DNA of 64,000 bases from UBA7957 sp965222695 (GCA_965222695.1 OZ244967.1:1426001-1490000), one strand, 5' to 3'; shown: positions 44,409 through 54,042, counted from the stretch's first letter. A program made the numbers and translations. The notes: generated from the sequence alone by a model not told the origin.

Positions 44409-45539
44409 TCAGTTTTCGGGCCCTATTCCCAGCGAAAGGGACAATGAAAAATACAGAACGTCTTCCGAAAATCTGTCTGAAGTGACGCCGGTATAGAGTA
44501 TTGGCAGATGCCCCAAAAACTGCCGTCTGTTGTATTCCGCCTTTGCCGAAATGGATAGGTTTTTATTAAGCCGATAACTAACCCTGGCACCGAGGGTGTG
44601 ATTATGGGTGAATGCGATGTTTTTCCGGTCCCGGATTCGTTGGTCAAATTCCCCCCGATCGAAGTGTTGATAATAATATCCCATCGAACCCGAAATCCGC
44701 TCTTTGTTGAATTGAAAGTTTCCGCCTATCTGCCAAAATACCGCTTCGTGATTGATATCCTTATCGGGATCAAACCCAAGCCTGGCCTGTACCGCCTGAT
44801 AATCGGGGAACTCCTGATTAAACGCTAAAACATCACCGCAGGGACCGATTTGTTCCAGGCTGCCCGTGCCACCTCCCGTCGTAAAGCGATAAGGGCACCC
44901 TTCACTGCTTTCACTGACGCCACTGATGCTGGAATGGCCGGTTCGAATGTATCCGAGTCCGGAAAAAACAGACCATGCAGTATTCGGATTTAAATCAACG
45001 ACAACCGTAACTCCGCCTTGAATTTGCTGATCAAACGGTTGTTGTATTTCCACTGATCTCAGAAAATGGTCGCCGTAGCGTGTAAATGAGTTTTTATGAA
45101 TTCCGGGCGATTGATTGCCGGCGGCGTCTATCGACAAGATCAACCGTCGATCAGCTTGTTTTCCCGGCATAAGATATTTCAAACCGATCGCATAGGATTG
45201 TATGTTGAAACGATCGCGCAGCGTCGCGAATTTCCGTTGCAGGAGACTCACATTAACATCCACGCGCTCGTTAAGATTCCAATCCAGTGCTACGCCTCCG
45301 GCCAGATATCGAGGCCGGTCTCTTTCTTCGGCATGAGTGCCATCCGCCAGATTCGGGGCATAAGCCACATTATCGCCTGCCGTTTCGCCATGAAGACGCA
45401 GAGTGATTGGGTGATTCTTTTCAGAATCCGATAGCAGGCCTGGCCAATGGCCTAACGAAAATGCATTCGCAATCCCCGGGAAGCTGATTAGCTTGAAAAC
45501 AATACAATATGTGACTATACGGTGACACGGATATCTCAT
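44409..45539 (-). CDS. Outer-membrane beta-barrel protein, function unknown
   Basis: 376 aa. A signal peptide is likely (VFKLISFPGIANAFS). The rest shows many alternating hydrophobic/polar strands of ~10 residues (YLAGGVALDWNLNERVDVNVSL, SYAIGLKYLM, GGVTVVVDLNPNTAWSVFSGLGYI, LGARVSYRLNKNLSISAKAEYN). It ends in an aromatic-rich strand (DVLYFSLSLSLGIGPEN), as in transmembrane barrels. No family could be named. A ribosome site is weak. It is convergent with soeC, with 76 bases between them. Confidence 0.7.
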   Translation of the reverse strand: MRYPCHRIVTYCIVFKLISFPGIANAFSLGHWPGLLSDSEKNHPITLRLHGETAGDNVAYAPNLADGTHAEERDRPRYLAGGVALDWNLNERVDVNVSLLQRKFATLRDRFNIQSYAIGLKYLMPGKQADRRLILSIDAAGNQSPGIHKNSFTRYGDHFLRSVEIQQPFDQQIQGGVTVVVDLNPNTAWSVFSGLGYIRTGHSSISGVSESSEGCPYRFTTGGGTGSLEQIGPCGDVLAFNQEFPDYQAVQARLGFDPDKDINHEAVFWQIGGNFQFNKERISGSMGYYYQHFDRGEFDQRIRDRKNIAFTHNHTLGARVSYRLNKNLSISAKAEYNRRQFLGHLPILYTGVTSDRFSEDVLYFSLSLSLGIGPEN

Positions 45540-45568
45540 GATTCTGATTGACAGAATTTAACAGGCTT

Positions 45569-45602
45569 GTCCCCGGTCATCCGAAACAAGATGACCGGGG
45601 AC
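45569..45602 (-). terminator. Perfect 13-bp hairpin between two minus-strand genes
   Basis: GTCCCCGGTCATC / GATGACCGGGGAC with an 8-base loop lies 28 bases after the stop of the lipoprotein gene (45630) and upstream of the barrel gene. The stem is strong. Only a short, imperfect T stretch follows on the minus strand. Confidence 0.65.
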
Positions 45603-45629
45603 TATTGCCGGCAAGTAGTCGGTTGCTTG

Positions 45630-47108
45630 TCAATAGACGTCGTTAACGGTGACATAACCTTGAAAGCCAGGCCCGCTAACCATCCCCTTTCCGCTGTTTA
45701 CGGTGTAAGTTGATGCCCGGAACTCTTTGTCCGAATCCGTCATATTGACTTTTATACCGCTGATCACCAGTGTTACCTTGTAATTGCCGCTGCTATGCGT
45801 AATATCCTTATGTCCGCGTTTCCGCAATTCATCGCCCAGATCGTCAAGAGACACTCCGACACTTCCGTTAATGCTGCTGAATATTCTACCCACTTCCACT
45901 TGGAAAGTTGCATTGCTGATCGTACCGTCGGCATCTATCGACCGCGCATGGAATATCGTATTTTCCGGAAAGGTAATCTGCATGCTTTGCGGTACGCCCT
46001 CTGTCATACTCAGCAAGGCATCTGTTGTGGTTACGGATAATTTCCGAGTATCGCCCGGCATCGTAGCTTCGAATTCAAACCCGATTCCGACCTTTACATT
46101 CTTAAGCGTTTTATTGACGGAAAATGCGTAAGACCCGAAGTAGATATGAGAGTAACGAGTATCAAGTTTGGCAATATATGACCCGTTAAACAAGGTATCC
46201 AATTCATATTGCTTCAGCGTGTAGCGCTGTGAGCCGTACCAATAGGAATAAAAGATCACCGGGGCGATGTCACGATTGATGGATACCGCGCTTTGTGGCG
46301 TCACACCGATTGCTGCCGCCAGGGCGACTCTGTCAATATCCGTAGCAGCTTCAATTTCGGTATTGACTGAAAGGATTTCCGAAGATAACTCGTTTAACTG
46401 CACTTCGCCCAATGCCAAGTCCGCCCTGTTTATCTCCAGCCTTGCATTCAATGCAGAAAGCGTATCCGGAACATTGTTCGCCAGACTCAGCTGTGTCTGT
46501 GCCTCTACATTCGACCGTACAAGTGCAGCAAATTCTTTGGTCACAGCCACATAGTCATCCGCGGTGGACGAAAAACCGGATATTATCTGGTGTATCTGCG
46601 CGTTTAGTTTTATGACCTGAAGCGTCTTGGATGCATCGCTATTTAAATCAAGGCTGGAGAGTCCCAAGGATTTTGCCAGCAATTGCACCGATTCATTGAA
46701 TCGCCCGGACTCGAACATTCCGCTTTCATCGGATAAAGCCACCGCAACCGAAGACAGGGGTGTGACAAAATCCAGCGTTCCGGGGGCGCTCAATTCGCCG
46801 ACAAATGCTGTCGGGCCGCTTGTGGCTTTCTCATCAAAACCGACATCACTTCCTCCCCTGATCCGTATTAGCTGTGTCTCCGACGGACAGACAAGTCTGC
46901 CCGCCGCGCCCGTACCCCCGTGTTCAATATCGTCGCAGTATACGGTTGCACCCACGATATACCCATCTATAGCCTGGGCGGACTTAGTATTCTCCTGCTG
47001 ACTCGTGGATGAAGAGCCGCAAGCCACGATTCCTTGCAGTGTACATAGCAAAACAGCGGCTGGAAGGAAATGCCCTCTCAAAGCGTTCATTTTCATAATA
47101 TTGTCCAT
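45630..47108 (-). CDS. Exported lipoprotein of unknown function
   Basis: About 492 aa from ATG 47108. Other in-frame ATGs at 47147, 47096 and 47090 are possible and none has a clear ribosome site. A hydrophobic stretch ends in a lipobox, GIVACGSSS, followed by a Ser/Gln/Asn linker. The next part, IDGYIVGATVYCDDIEHGG, resembles the carboxypeptidase-regulatory-like start of many surface lipoproteins. A helical middle segment follows (about residues 130-240), then a beta-rich C-terminal half. A hairpin follows the gene. No partner or function could be recognised. Confidence 0.68.
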   Translation of the reverse strand: MDNIMKMNALRGHFLPAAVLLCTLQGIVACGSSSTSQQENTKSAQAIDGYIVGATVYCDDIEHGGTGAAGRLVCPSETQLIRIRGGSDVGFDEKATSGPTAFVGELSAPGTLDFVTPLSSVAVALSDESGMFESGRFNESVQLLAKSLGLSSLDLNSDASKTLQVIKLNAQIHQIISGFSSTADDYVAVTKEFAALVRSNVEAQTQLSLANNVPDTLSALNARLEINRADLALGEVQLNELSSEILSVNTEIEAATDIDRVALAAAIGVTPQSAVSINRDIAPVIFYSYWYGSQRYTLKQYELDTLFNGSYIAKLDTRYSHIYFGSYAFSVNKTLKNVKVGIGFEFEATMPGDTRKLSVTTTDALLSMTEGVPQSMQITFPENTIFHARSIDADGTISNATFQVEVGRIFSSINGSVGVSLDDLGDELRKRGHKDITHSSGNYKVTLVISGIKVNMTDSDKEFRASTYTVNSGKGMVSGPGFQGYVTVNDVY

Positions 47109-47314
47109 TATTGTGTCAATTACTGTCGACACAAAAGCAGCTTGCATGCCATATTCTGAACGCTATGTTCATTTTTATGATGTGATTTTGGAGCCTGGCC
47201 AAAATCTCCGCGACAGAGTAGTCTGTTGACTTGGAAGGTGTTTAATCGAGAATTTCGAAGGATCCATCCAGTGAGTGATATGTTGATGTTCGGGATCAAG
47301 CACCCGGTAAAGCG

Positions 47315-47608
47315 TTAAAAATAGTCATCATCCAAGCTAACGCTCTTCAGTGTATTATTGCCGGATATCGTGGGCATCCGATTATCTGATTCCGCGCTGA
47401 CTATCGGCAGGCCGACGACAAATGCGGCCTCGAATACGGTTCCGATTGCAACATTGGTCCGGCCGTTTTCCAGGGCACCGACCGTGTAGCGGGTAACGCC
47501 GATTTTATCGCCGAGTTCGACTTGCGACATATTGCATTCTACGCGCGCTTTTTTGATCTTTTCACCGAGATCGATCAGTAGTTGTTTTGTTTGCTCGGAA
47601 ACTTTCAT
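47315..47608 (-). CDS. HipB-like helix-turn-helix regulator (orphan)
   Basis: 97 aa. Residues ~10-70 form an XRE/HipB-type HTH (DLGEKIKKARVECNMSQVELG, then VTRYTVGALENGRTNVAIGT). The tail SVSLDDDYF resembles the acidic-aromatic ends of HipB-type antitoxins. Such genes usually precede a hipA kinase gene, but the 167 bases downstream on this strand (47148-47314) hold no hipA-like frame. It may therefore be the surviving half of a toxin-antitoxin pair or an independent regulator. Confidence 0.8.
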   Translation of the reverse strand: MKVSEQTKQLLIDLGEKIKKARVECNMSQVELGDKIGVTRYTVGALENGRTNVAIGTVFEAAFVVGLPIVSAESDNRMPTISGNNTLKSVSLDDDYF

Positions 47609-47725
47609 TATCTATACTCAAAATAAACCATTATTCTCGCGGGTTGTATTTCAACAGGCAGCCTTCAGAGCATGCCGACTCTGTGCGACCTGCGTCAGTC
47701 ACCATGCTTTCGCATACTCTATCCG

Positions 47726-47749
47726 GCAGAGAGATCTTGAACAGGCTCT
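47726..47749. repeat. Solitary end of the MITE-like element
   Basis: GCAGAGAGATCTTGAACAGG followed by CTCT differs by two bases from the right terminal repeat of the 425-584 element. No matching left end was confirmed in the 260-base gap 47609-47876, so it looks like a relic. Confidence 0.5.
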
Positions 47750-47876
47750 AAGATATCACCCATCAGCGGAGATAGATGCAATATTCCGACACTGGCTTTG
47801 TATTTAATTATTTGTATTGGAAAAGTTAATAACGAAGCGAAGAATTTCAGCGGCGTTTACGAGAAGACAATGAATC

Positions 47877-49097
47877 TCAGGCCGGGATCTCGCCTTTGGC
47901 TAGAGCGGGTAAATCTCCCGACAGGCCCATGGCATACCTCATCGCCAGTTTCTTAACCGGACCGGCTTTATCGGCAAAATTCAACGCCGAGCTGCGAAGT
48001 CGTTTTATCGGATAGGGTTGGTCTTTAAATGCATGATGGAAAACGTCCATCGCGGCAATCATGGCCGTATTATAACCCCGCCGCGCCCGTTCAAACTTTC
48101 TCAGCGCCGACAGTCCGCCTATATCCCTATCCTTGTTCCGGCTTGCCAATATGACATCGGTCAGCTCCGCCGCATCCATTAAACCAAGGTTGACTCCCTG
48201 ACCGGCTAAAGGGTGGATGGTATGGGAAGCATCGCCAATCAAAACCACCCGGGGTTTCACATAACGCTTCGCATGGGATTTGATCAAGGGAAAACTCCCT
48301 CGTTCGCGCACCCCGGCAATATGCCCCAGGCGTTCCGGAAAAGATTCTTCCATTTCCCGAATGAATTGATTCTCATCCAATGATTTCAACCGCGTCACCT
48401 CCTCCCCGCTGTGATACCAGACCATGGATGCGTTGTGGCCTCTTAGCGGCAAAAATGCCTGGGGTCCGGAAGGCATAAAGCGCTGCCAGGTGATATCCTG
48501 TTGAGGCAATTCGGTTTCGACCGTGGCCACCAGTGCGTGTTGCTGATAAGGCGTTTTCTCTATATCGATCCCGCACAGTCTTCTTACCACGGAATTTGCC
48601 CCGTCGGCGCCGACGAGCAGACCGCCACTGATGATTCTGCCCGATTCGAGTTCGAGCAACATTTCCTGCGGTTTTTCAACAATTCGTTCAACCCGTTCCG
48701 GACTGATCCATTCGATATTGTCCATGGACTTGACCACATCCAGCAGAGAGAGCTGAATCACACGGTTTTCGATAATATTGCCCAGCACGGGCTCGTAAAT
48801 ATCACCACTCTCGAAAAGTGTTTTACCGGCCGCTTGTCCGTCCCACACCAGCATTCTGCGATAGGGGCAGGCACGTTTGTCCAGCATACCCTGCCATGCG
48901 CCGACAGCTTCAAACATTCGCTGCGAGGCGATACTGATGGCACTGACTCTTAAATCATATTCCTGGTCATTGTGAAATTCCTTTGGTTCAGCGGCTTCGA
49001 CCACGGCGAGCTTCAGACTGCTGTGAGCGATTGCCGCCGCCAGAGTAGCACCCACCATTCCGCCACCGACTATAACGGCGTCAAATCGCTCAGCCAT
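47877..49097 (-). CDS. UbiH/UbiF-family FAD-dependent ubiquinone hydroxylase
   Basis: 406 aa. It carries the FAD-binding start AVIVGGGMVGATLAAAIA, the DG-type motif VGADGANSVVRR (~160) and the GD motif VVLIGDASHTIHPLAGQGVNLG (~285). These are the hallmarks of flavin hydroxylases acting on the ubiquinone ring. The segments CPYRRMLVWDG, IENRVIQ and FMPSGPQAFLPL are most like UbiF (last ring hydroxylation), but UbiI or UbiH-type specificity cannot be excluded, so no symbol is given. The protein would be peripheral at the inner membrane. The HtrA-like gene lies 100 bases upstream on the same strand. Confidence 0.88.
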   Translation of the reverse strand: MAERFDAVIVGGGMVGATLAAAIAHSSLKLAVVEAAEPKEFHNDQEYDLRVSAISIASQRMFEAVGAWQGMLDKRACPYRRMLVWDGQAAGKTLFESGDIYEPVLGNIIENRVIQLSLLDVVKSMDNIEWISPERVERIVEKPQEMLLELESGRIISGGLLVGADGANSVVRRLCGIDIEKTPYQQHALVATVETELPQQDITWQRFMPSGPQAFLPLRGHNASMVWYHSGEEVTRLKSLDENQFIREMEESFPERLGHIAGVRERGSFPLIKSHAKRYVKPRVVLIGDASHTIHPLAGQGVNLGLMDAAELTDVILASRNKDRDIGGLSALRKFERARRGYNTAMIAAMDVFHHAFKDQPYPIKRLRSSALNFADKAGPVKKLAMRYAMGLSGDLPALAKGEIPA

Positions 49098-49197
49098 GGC
49101 AAGTCTGCCTCTGTTGATCGTTCCAAAAACCTAATCCCACCGGTAAAGATTCCTCTCTGTAGACGTTATATTCTAAACGCTGAATCGGCAGCCGTGA

Positions 49198-51999
49198 TCA
49201 ATCCATGGGCTTATAGTCAATCCGCTGCCAGCCTTTATCCATCCGCCTGATTTCAAACGTAGGCCAGAAATAATACTCCGGCGAAACACTGATGATATCA
49301 CGCCGTCCCCCCATGTTGACGGTAGTCAGGCGGGTAAATTCATCCTGATGAATATGCCTCACCTTTTCGAGGAAATCGTCGAGGCCGGATACGGGTTTAC
49401 CGTTGACTTCGGTGACGATGCGATTACGATACAGACGATCCCAGACAGCGGGTGAACCGGATTCAGTCTTGGTAATATAGACACCGTCTATATCCAGGCC
49501 TTCATACAGTGCGATCTCACGATGCGGTTCCTGAAAAAAAGCCCCACCCCAGCTGACGATCCTGCGCGTACCTCCGCCTTGTAATACTGATGTTTTGAGT
49601 TCTATCTCCACCACTTCCCGATCGCGCAACACTTGCAGCCGAATCCCGGGTTTTTGAGAAACAGATTCCGCATCCAGCATATCGGTCATCAATTGCCCTT
49701 CAATGGTCAGAACAATATCGCCCGGCCGCAGAAGCTCCGCGGCCGCAGTGCCCGGTACCGTTTGCTCCACATAGAGTACTCGCCGTTGATCGGCGTTCTG
49801 ATTCATATACCGTTGCAGCCACTCATCAGGCAGACCCAGTCTTTTGGCATTGGACAAGGAACGGTAAAACAGCATCGCATCCATGGCGTAATAAACACCG
49901 TGCTGGCGATAACTTTTCAGCGTTTCATTAAGAATACGAACCGGCATGGCCCATTCGGCCTCCTTCACTTCTTTGCCTTCCTCATAGGCGAAACTCATCC
50001 AGATCGCGTGGATCACACCATCCTGGTCCACGATGGGCCCACCAAGGGACGGTGGCATATTGGCTGCGGTATAGACATCCAGGGGAAGTTGCTGATATCT
50101 CGGATAACGGGGAGGTTCCATGGAGACTGTGGCGCGGTTGAGATTGTCCGGACGATTGATCTGATAGGTTCCGTCTCTGCGGAATGCCAGTCTGTAAAGA
50201 TCTTCCGGCAATTCATCAGTGGCCTCGGCAAAGCGCAGCTTCGGTATGGCCAAGTGCCCGAGTTCCGCCGGATCGTATTTCAATAACGCCAAATTGTGCA
50301 GAGGGTGGAGAAACACGACCTCGGCAGCAATTTCATAGGATCCGAAAACGGTCACCTTCGCCTCTCCCATGCTGATGGGAACCGTATTGCGATCGATTGA
50401 GATTAAACCCGACTCCGCATCCACAATGAGTCCCGTACCCGAGAAGTGCTGAGAGAAGACATTGTCCACCGTATAGGGGATATTAAAGTCCACTCTCACC
50501 ATGGCGGGCGCCAGTTTTTTCAGCAAAGGGTGATTGAAAGAAGGCAAAGTTGCCGGGATATCGCTGCTTTCGGATTGACTGAACCGGGGATGATTGATCA
50601 CTTCGCATTCCCAAAACCGTTGATTGTCTTTGCGCTCACAGCTGCGATAGCGAAACCACCGATGATTGAGTTCAACCTGCCCCAGTTCGGAGAAAAATTC
50701 CCTTCCCTGTAACCTGTAACGCACCAGCCAGCGCTCCGGAGTCTCCGGCTGTTGCAGCAGTGCGAGCACATCGTCAAGGCTATTGACAGCCTGATGATTG
50801 ATCGATGTGATCAATGCGTTTTCTTCTATGCCCGCCTCATTGAAAATAAATCCGGGCTTAACCAAAATAACGCCCCGCTTTTCCAGATTCATGCCGCGGA
50901 CATGCTGTAATGACATATCCTGTATTATTGTGTCGCCTAATTCCAGCAGACGATCCGGTATTTGTTCGTGCAGATCGGCAACGGATACCATGACTTTCAC
51001 CTTTTCTCCCTGGCGTACGACCAGCAATTCAGATGTTTCCCCCACCAGCGAATCCAATATGGTTTCAAGAGCGACAAAGCCGGAAATGCTTTCGTCATTG
51101 ATTGAGACCAGGATATCGCCTTCGCGCAAAAGCCCGTCGGCCGCTCCGCCCGGCAATACCTGGCGGGCAACCAATAAACCCGTGTTCCGGCTATTGGCCT
51201 GACGCACCCGGGACTCGGTTTCCTGATCGAGCCCCAGTCTGCGCAGCTCACGGAATGATCGGTGATTAAACAATGTCTGCAGCGTACCGCGGGAAATCGC
51301 TTGGTTTTTCTGAAGCAACTCCAGTGCGCGTACTATGCGATCGAGCGGCAGAAAAAAACTGCTGGCGGTACGTGAGTTCGCTGCAGCGTTCAGTGCCACC
51401 ACGTCGCCGTCGGCATCGAGTACCGGTGAACCCGAGGAACCACCCGAAGTCGATGATGCGGCCTGCAGATAAAACGTATTGAAATCGTTGTATTCGTAAC
51501 GGCCGTAGCTGGGCGCTTTGCGGTCAACTCTGGCGATGGTGCCGGCGAGGATGGAAAGCTGCTCGCCTCCATCGCTGCCAATAACGCGGATGTTCATGCC
51601 GGTGCTGACTTTGTCGGGTCTCAAACTCAGCGACTTCGGCTGAATATACTGCAGATCGGATGGCTGATAGCGTAAAAATCCAAAATCGTGTACCGGATCC
51701 CGGTACAGCGGAACCAGATCGATTCGTTCCTGGTTCTGAAATGTCGCAGTAGCTCGGATGGGTCCTGCACCGATCACATGCCGGTTTGTCAGAATAATGC
51801 CATTCTCCGCATCGACGACGAACCCGGTTGCCCCTCCCACCCCCTGCTCTGCATGATTAAAATCACGTAACTGCGAAACCTGCAGAGAGACCACGGAGTT
51901 GGAAACCCGGGCTATGACCTCAGCCCAGTGGTCCGCCTGCGCATGGGAGCGGACAGGCAGCAGAGATAGGAAAAAACAAATAAAGAGTAAAAATCGCAA
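49198..51999 (-). CDS. Tandem HtrA-type serine protease with PDZ domains (Nma111-like)
   Basis: 933 aa. TTG start at 51999 with a GGA-type site upstream and an immediate signal peptide (LLFICFFLSLLPVRSHAQ), so it is periplasmic. The first trypsin-like unit has an intact triad: His74 (TNRHVIG), Asp105 (DPVHDFGF), Ser189 (GGSSGSP). PDZ domains follow (about 250-420). A second protease unit (about 500-720) has all three sites replaced: Asn in DRNTVP, Asn in HPLHNLALL, Leu in PSLGGP. Another PDZ stretch ends the protein. This two-unit layout, and pieces such as RDPVHDFGFL and NDFNTFYLQA, closely resemble the yeast nuclear HtrA protein Nma111. DegP-like quality control is a likely role. Confidence 0.85.
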   Translation of the reverse strand: MRFLLFICFFLSLLPVRSHAQADHWAEVIARVSNSVVSLQVSQLRDFNHAEQGVGGATGFVVDAENGIILTNRHVIGAGPIRATATFQNQERIDLVPLYRDPVHDFGFLRYQPSDLQYIQPKSLSLRPDKVSTGMNIRVIGSDGGEQLSILAGTIARVDRKAPSYGRYEYNDFNTFYLQAASSTSGGSSGSPVLDADGDVVALNAAANSRTASSFFLPLDRIVRALELLQKNQAISRGTLQTLFNHRSFRELRRLGLDQETESRVRQANSRNTGLLVARQVLPGGAADGLLREGDILVSINDESISGFVALETILDSLVGETSELLVVRQGEKVKVMVSVADLHEQIPDRLLELGDTIIQDMSLQHVRGMNLEKRGVILVKPGFIFNEAGIEENALITSINHQAVNSLDDVLALLQQPETPERWLVRYRLQGREFFSELGQVELNHRWFRYRSCERKDNQRFWECEVINHPRFSQSESSDIPATLPSFNHPLLKKLAPAMVRVDFNIPYTVDNVFSQHFSGTGLIVDAESGLISIDRNTVPISMGEAKVTVFGSYEIAAEVVFLHPLHNLALLKYDPAELGHLAIPKLRFAEATDELPEDLYRLAFRRDGTYQINRPDNLNRATVSMEPPRYPRYQQLPLDVYTAANMPPSLGGPIVDQDGVIHAIWMSFAYEEGKEVKEAEWAMPVRILNETLKSYRQHGVYYAMDAMLFYRSLSNAKRLGLPDEWLQRYMNQNADQRRVLYVEQTVPGTAAAELLRPGDIVLTIEGQLMTDMLDAESVSQKPGIRLQVLRDREVVEIELKTSVLQGGGTRRIVSWGGAFFQEPHREIALYEGLDIDGVYITKTESGSPAVWDRLYRNRIVTEVNGKPVSGLDDFLEKVRHIHQDEFTRLTTVNMGGRRDIISVSPEYYFWPTFEIRRMDKGWQRIDYKPMD

Positions 52000-52103
52000 T
52001 GTCGTTATCCGGGCAGAAGAAAATCAAAATTGCACGCACGGATTATTCCTGATCCGCGCCGCCAATAGAATACCAGTATAGTCGTTCCAACCACATCCAT
52101 TTG

Positions 52104-52172
52104 CGTAGGAGCCCGCTCCACAGGCGAAATCTGCACCGGAACGGCCCTTCGCGAGGAAGCCTCGCTCCTACG
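52104..52172. repeat. REPIN between the HtrA-like gene and argA
   Basis: CGTAGGAGCCCGCTCC at 52104 and GGAAGCCTCGCTCCTACG ending at 52172 form an inverted pair of REP units with a ~25-base centre. It sits in the region shared by the divergent genes, about 70 bases before the argA start. Confidence 0.85.
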
Positions 52173-52241
52173 ATGGTAAAGGTCTATGACTGGCACACAC
52201 TATGCGGGTAAAATTGCGCATTTAATGCCGGAGATTTCATT

Positions 52242-53555
52242 TTGCCGAAAGAAACCGGGCCGGATCAGTCGGTCAGCTGGTTCAGACAGGCTTCACCTTA
52301 TATTAACGCCCATCGCGGCAAGGTATTTGTCATTGGTTTTGGGGGTGAAGTCATTGCGGCTGCCGATTTTTCCTCTCTTATTCATGACATTGCCCTGCTG
52401 AGCCACTTGGGCATACGCCTGGTGTTGGTTTACGGCATTCGTGCGCAGATTGCCGAACGGGAACAAAGGGAGAAGGCCTATTCCCGTATCGTCAATGATT
52501 TACGTGTGACGGACGATCGAGCCTTACAAACTGCGATTGAAGTCTCCGGATCCGTAAGAGCCCGAATTGAATCCGCTTTTTCGGCCAGTCTGCCCAATAC
52601 GCCTATGTCCGGTTCCAGACTCGGCGTAGTTTCGGGAAATTTCGTGACGGGCCGGCCATATGGAATTCACGACGGCGTGGATTATTGTCACACCGGCGTC
52701 GTCAGGCGGGTACACGCGAAGGCGATTCATGGCCAGTTGGAAAAGGGCAATATCGTCCTCCTCTCGCCGCTCGGCTATAGCATTACCGGCGAGGTATTCA
52801 ATCTGCATGCCGAAGATGTCGCCACCGAGGCTGCCACCGCTTTAAAGGCCGATAAACTGATCTTTTTAATGGATCAGCCGGTTCGACAGCAGGCGGATAA
52901 TTCTCTGTTGCGGCAAATCACACCCGCCGAAATGCAAGCTTTAATCGCGCAAAATGCACTGGACACAGGCCAGCGGAACTTAATGAAAAACGCTATTCGT
53001 GCCTGCCACGATGGCATCAAACGCGTGCATTTGCTGGATCGCCACGTTGACGGCGCGTTGCTGAAAGAACTATTTACCCGCGACGGCATTGGCACCATGG
53101 TCAGTGCGGATAAGTACGATGATATGCGCGCTGCGGACATCCGGGATGTCGGCGGTATTATCGAATTGATCGAACCGCTTGAATCTGACGGCACCCTGGT
53201 GCGTCGCTCCAGAGAGCAATTGGAGATGGAAATTGCCAACTTCACCGTAATAGAGCGCGACGGTACTATTGTCGCCTGTGCTGCACTTTATCGATTGGAG
53301 GATTATGGTGAAGTGGCCTGTGTCGCCACTCACCCGGAATACCGCAAATCCGGTCATGCGGAAAATCTACTGGACCATCTGGAAAAGTCAGCCGTGGACG
53401 CCGGATTGAAAAGACTTTACATATTGACCACCCGATCCCGGCACTGGTTTATCGAACGAGGATTTGTCAGTGCAAGCCTCGACGATTTACCTTCGTCGCG
53501 GCAGGCCAGTTATAATTTTAAAAGAAATTCCAGCGTTTTGATCAAAGATTTATAG
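52242..53555 (+). CDS. argA: N-acetylglutamate synthase
   Basis: 437 aa (E. coli ArgA 443). It makes N-acetylglutamate from acetyl-CoA and glutamate, the first step of arginine synthesis. The N-terminal amino-acid-kinase-like domain (about 1-290) has FVIGFGGEVIAA and LVLVYGIRAQI. The C-terminal GNAT acetyltransferase domain (about 295-435) has VACVATHPEYRKSGHAENLL, the acetyl-CoA loop. The start is TTG at 52242 with GGAG 8 bases upstream. It is a lone gene between two REPINs. No ArgR box was recognised. Confidence 0.95.
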   Translation: MPKETGPDQSVSWFRQASPYINAHRGKVFVIGFGGEVIAAADFSSLIHDIALLSHLGIRLVLVYGIRAQIAEREQREKAYSRIVNDLRVTDDRALQTAIEVSGSVRARIESAFSASLPNTPMSGSRLGVVSGNFVTGRPYGIHDGVDYCHTGVVRRVHAKAIHGQLEKGNIVLLSPLGYSITGEVFNLHAEDVATEAATALKADKLIFLMDQPVRQQADNSLLRQITPAEMQALIAQNALDTGQRNLMKNAIRACHDGIKRVHLLDRHVDGALLKELFTRDGIGTMVSADKYDDMRAADIRDVGGIIELIEPLESDGTLVRRSREQLEMEIANFTVIERDGTIVACAALYRLEDYGEVACVATHPEYRKSGHAENLLDHLEKSAVDAGLKRLYILTTRSRHWFIERGFVSASLDDLPSSRQASYNFKRNSSVLIKDL

Positions 53556-53566
53556 CCACCGCGGGG

Positions 53567-53639
53567 GTGGGAGCTTGCCTGGCAGGCGAAGAGGATCTTT
53601 CCGGCATACACACTATCGCGAGGGGGCCTCGCTCCTACG
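53567..53639. repeat. REPIN after argA
   Basis: GTGGGAGCTTGCCTGGCAGG at 53567 and GGGCCTCGCTCCTACG ending about 53639 form an inverted REP pair, 11 bases after the argA stop and before the convergent thioredoxin gene. Confidence 0.83.
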
Positions 53640-53667
53640 CGCAGGGGTGTGCAGGTATGTCGGGGGT

Positions 53668-54042
53668 TTAACCGGATTTTTCAGCGCTGGCTTTTTCGAT
53701 CTCTTCCCTGACCGCAACCATATCGACATTCCTGGCGCCCTCAACCAATTCGACAAGGCTGGATTCAGGCAAGGCGCCGGGTTGCATAAACAGAATGATC
53801 TGTTCGCGAAATACCGCCAGGGTGGGTATGGAACGTATGTTGAACTGCGCAGCCAGTTCCTGCTCATCTTCGGTATTGATTTTTGCAAACACAATATCGG
53901 CATGGTTTTCCGCGACTTTCTCGTAGGTAGGTGCAAACGAACGGCAGGGGCCACACCAGGGCGCCCAAAAATCAATCAATACGATATCGTTATTGTTGAT
54001 AGTGTCTTCAAAATTGTCTTTGCTTAGTTCTACAACGGCCAT
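53668..54042 (-). CDS. Thioredoxin-family protein
   Basis: 124 aa from ATG 54042, preceded by a GGGGA ribosome site. The frame itself extends back to 54072. It carries the redox motif WAPWCGPCR at about 30 and the cis-proline segment RSIPTLAVF, as in classical thioredoxins. The C-terminus has about 15 extra charged residues (REEIEKASAEKSG) beyond the usual 108-110. No signal peptide is seen in the preferred form, so it is cytoplasmic. It follows ubiX on the same strand. A palindrome lies upstream at 54119-54138. Confidence 0.92.
   Translation of the reverse strand: MAVVELSKDNFEDTINNNDIVLIDFWAPWCGPCRSFAPTYEKVAENHADIVFAKINTEDEQELAAQFNIRSIPTLAVFREQIILFMQPGALPESSLVELVEGARNVDMVAVREEIEKASAEKSG

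Noticed and set aside
47148..47314. Hidden hipA fragment after the HipB-like gene
   Set aside because: The three frames of the 167 bases give no recognisable HipA segment.
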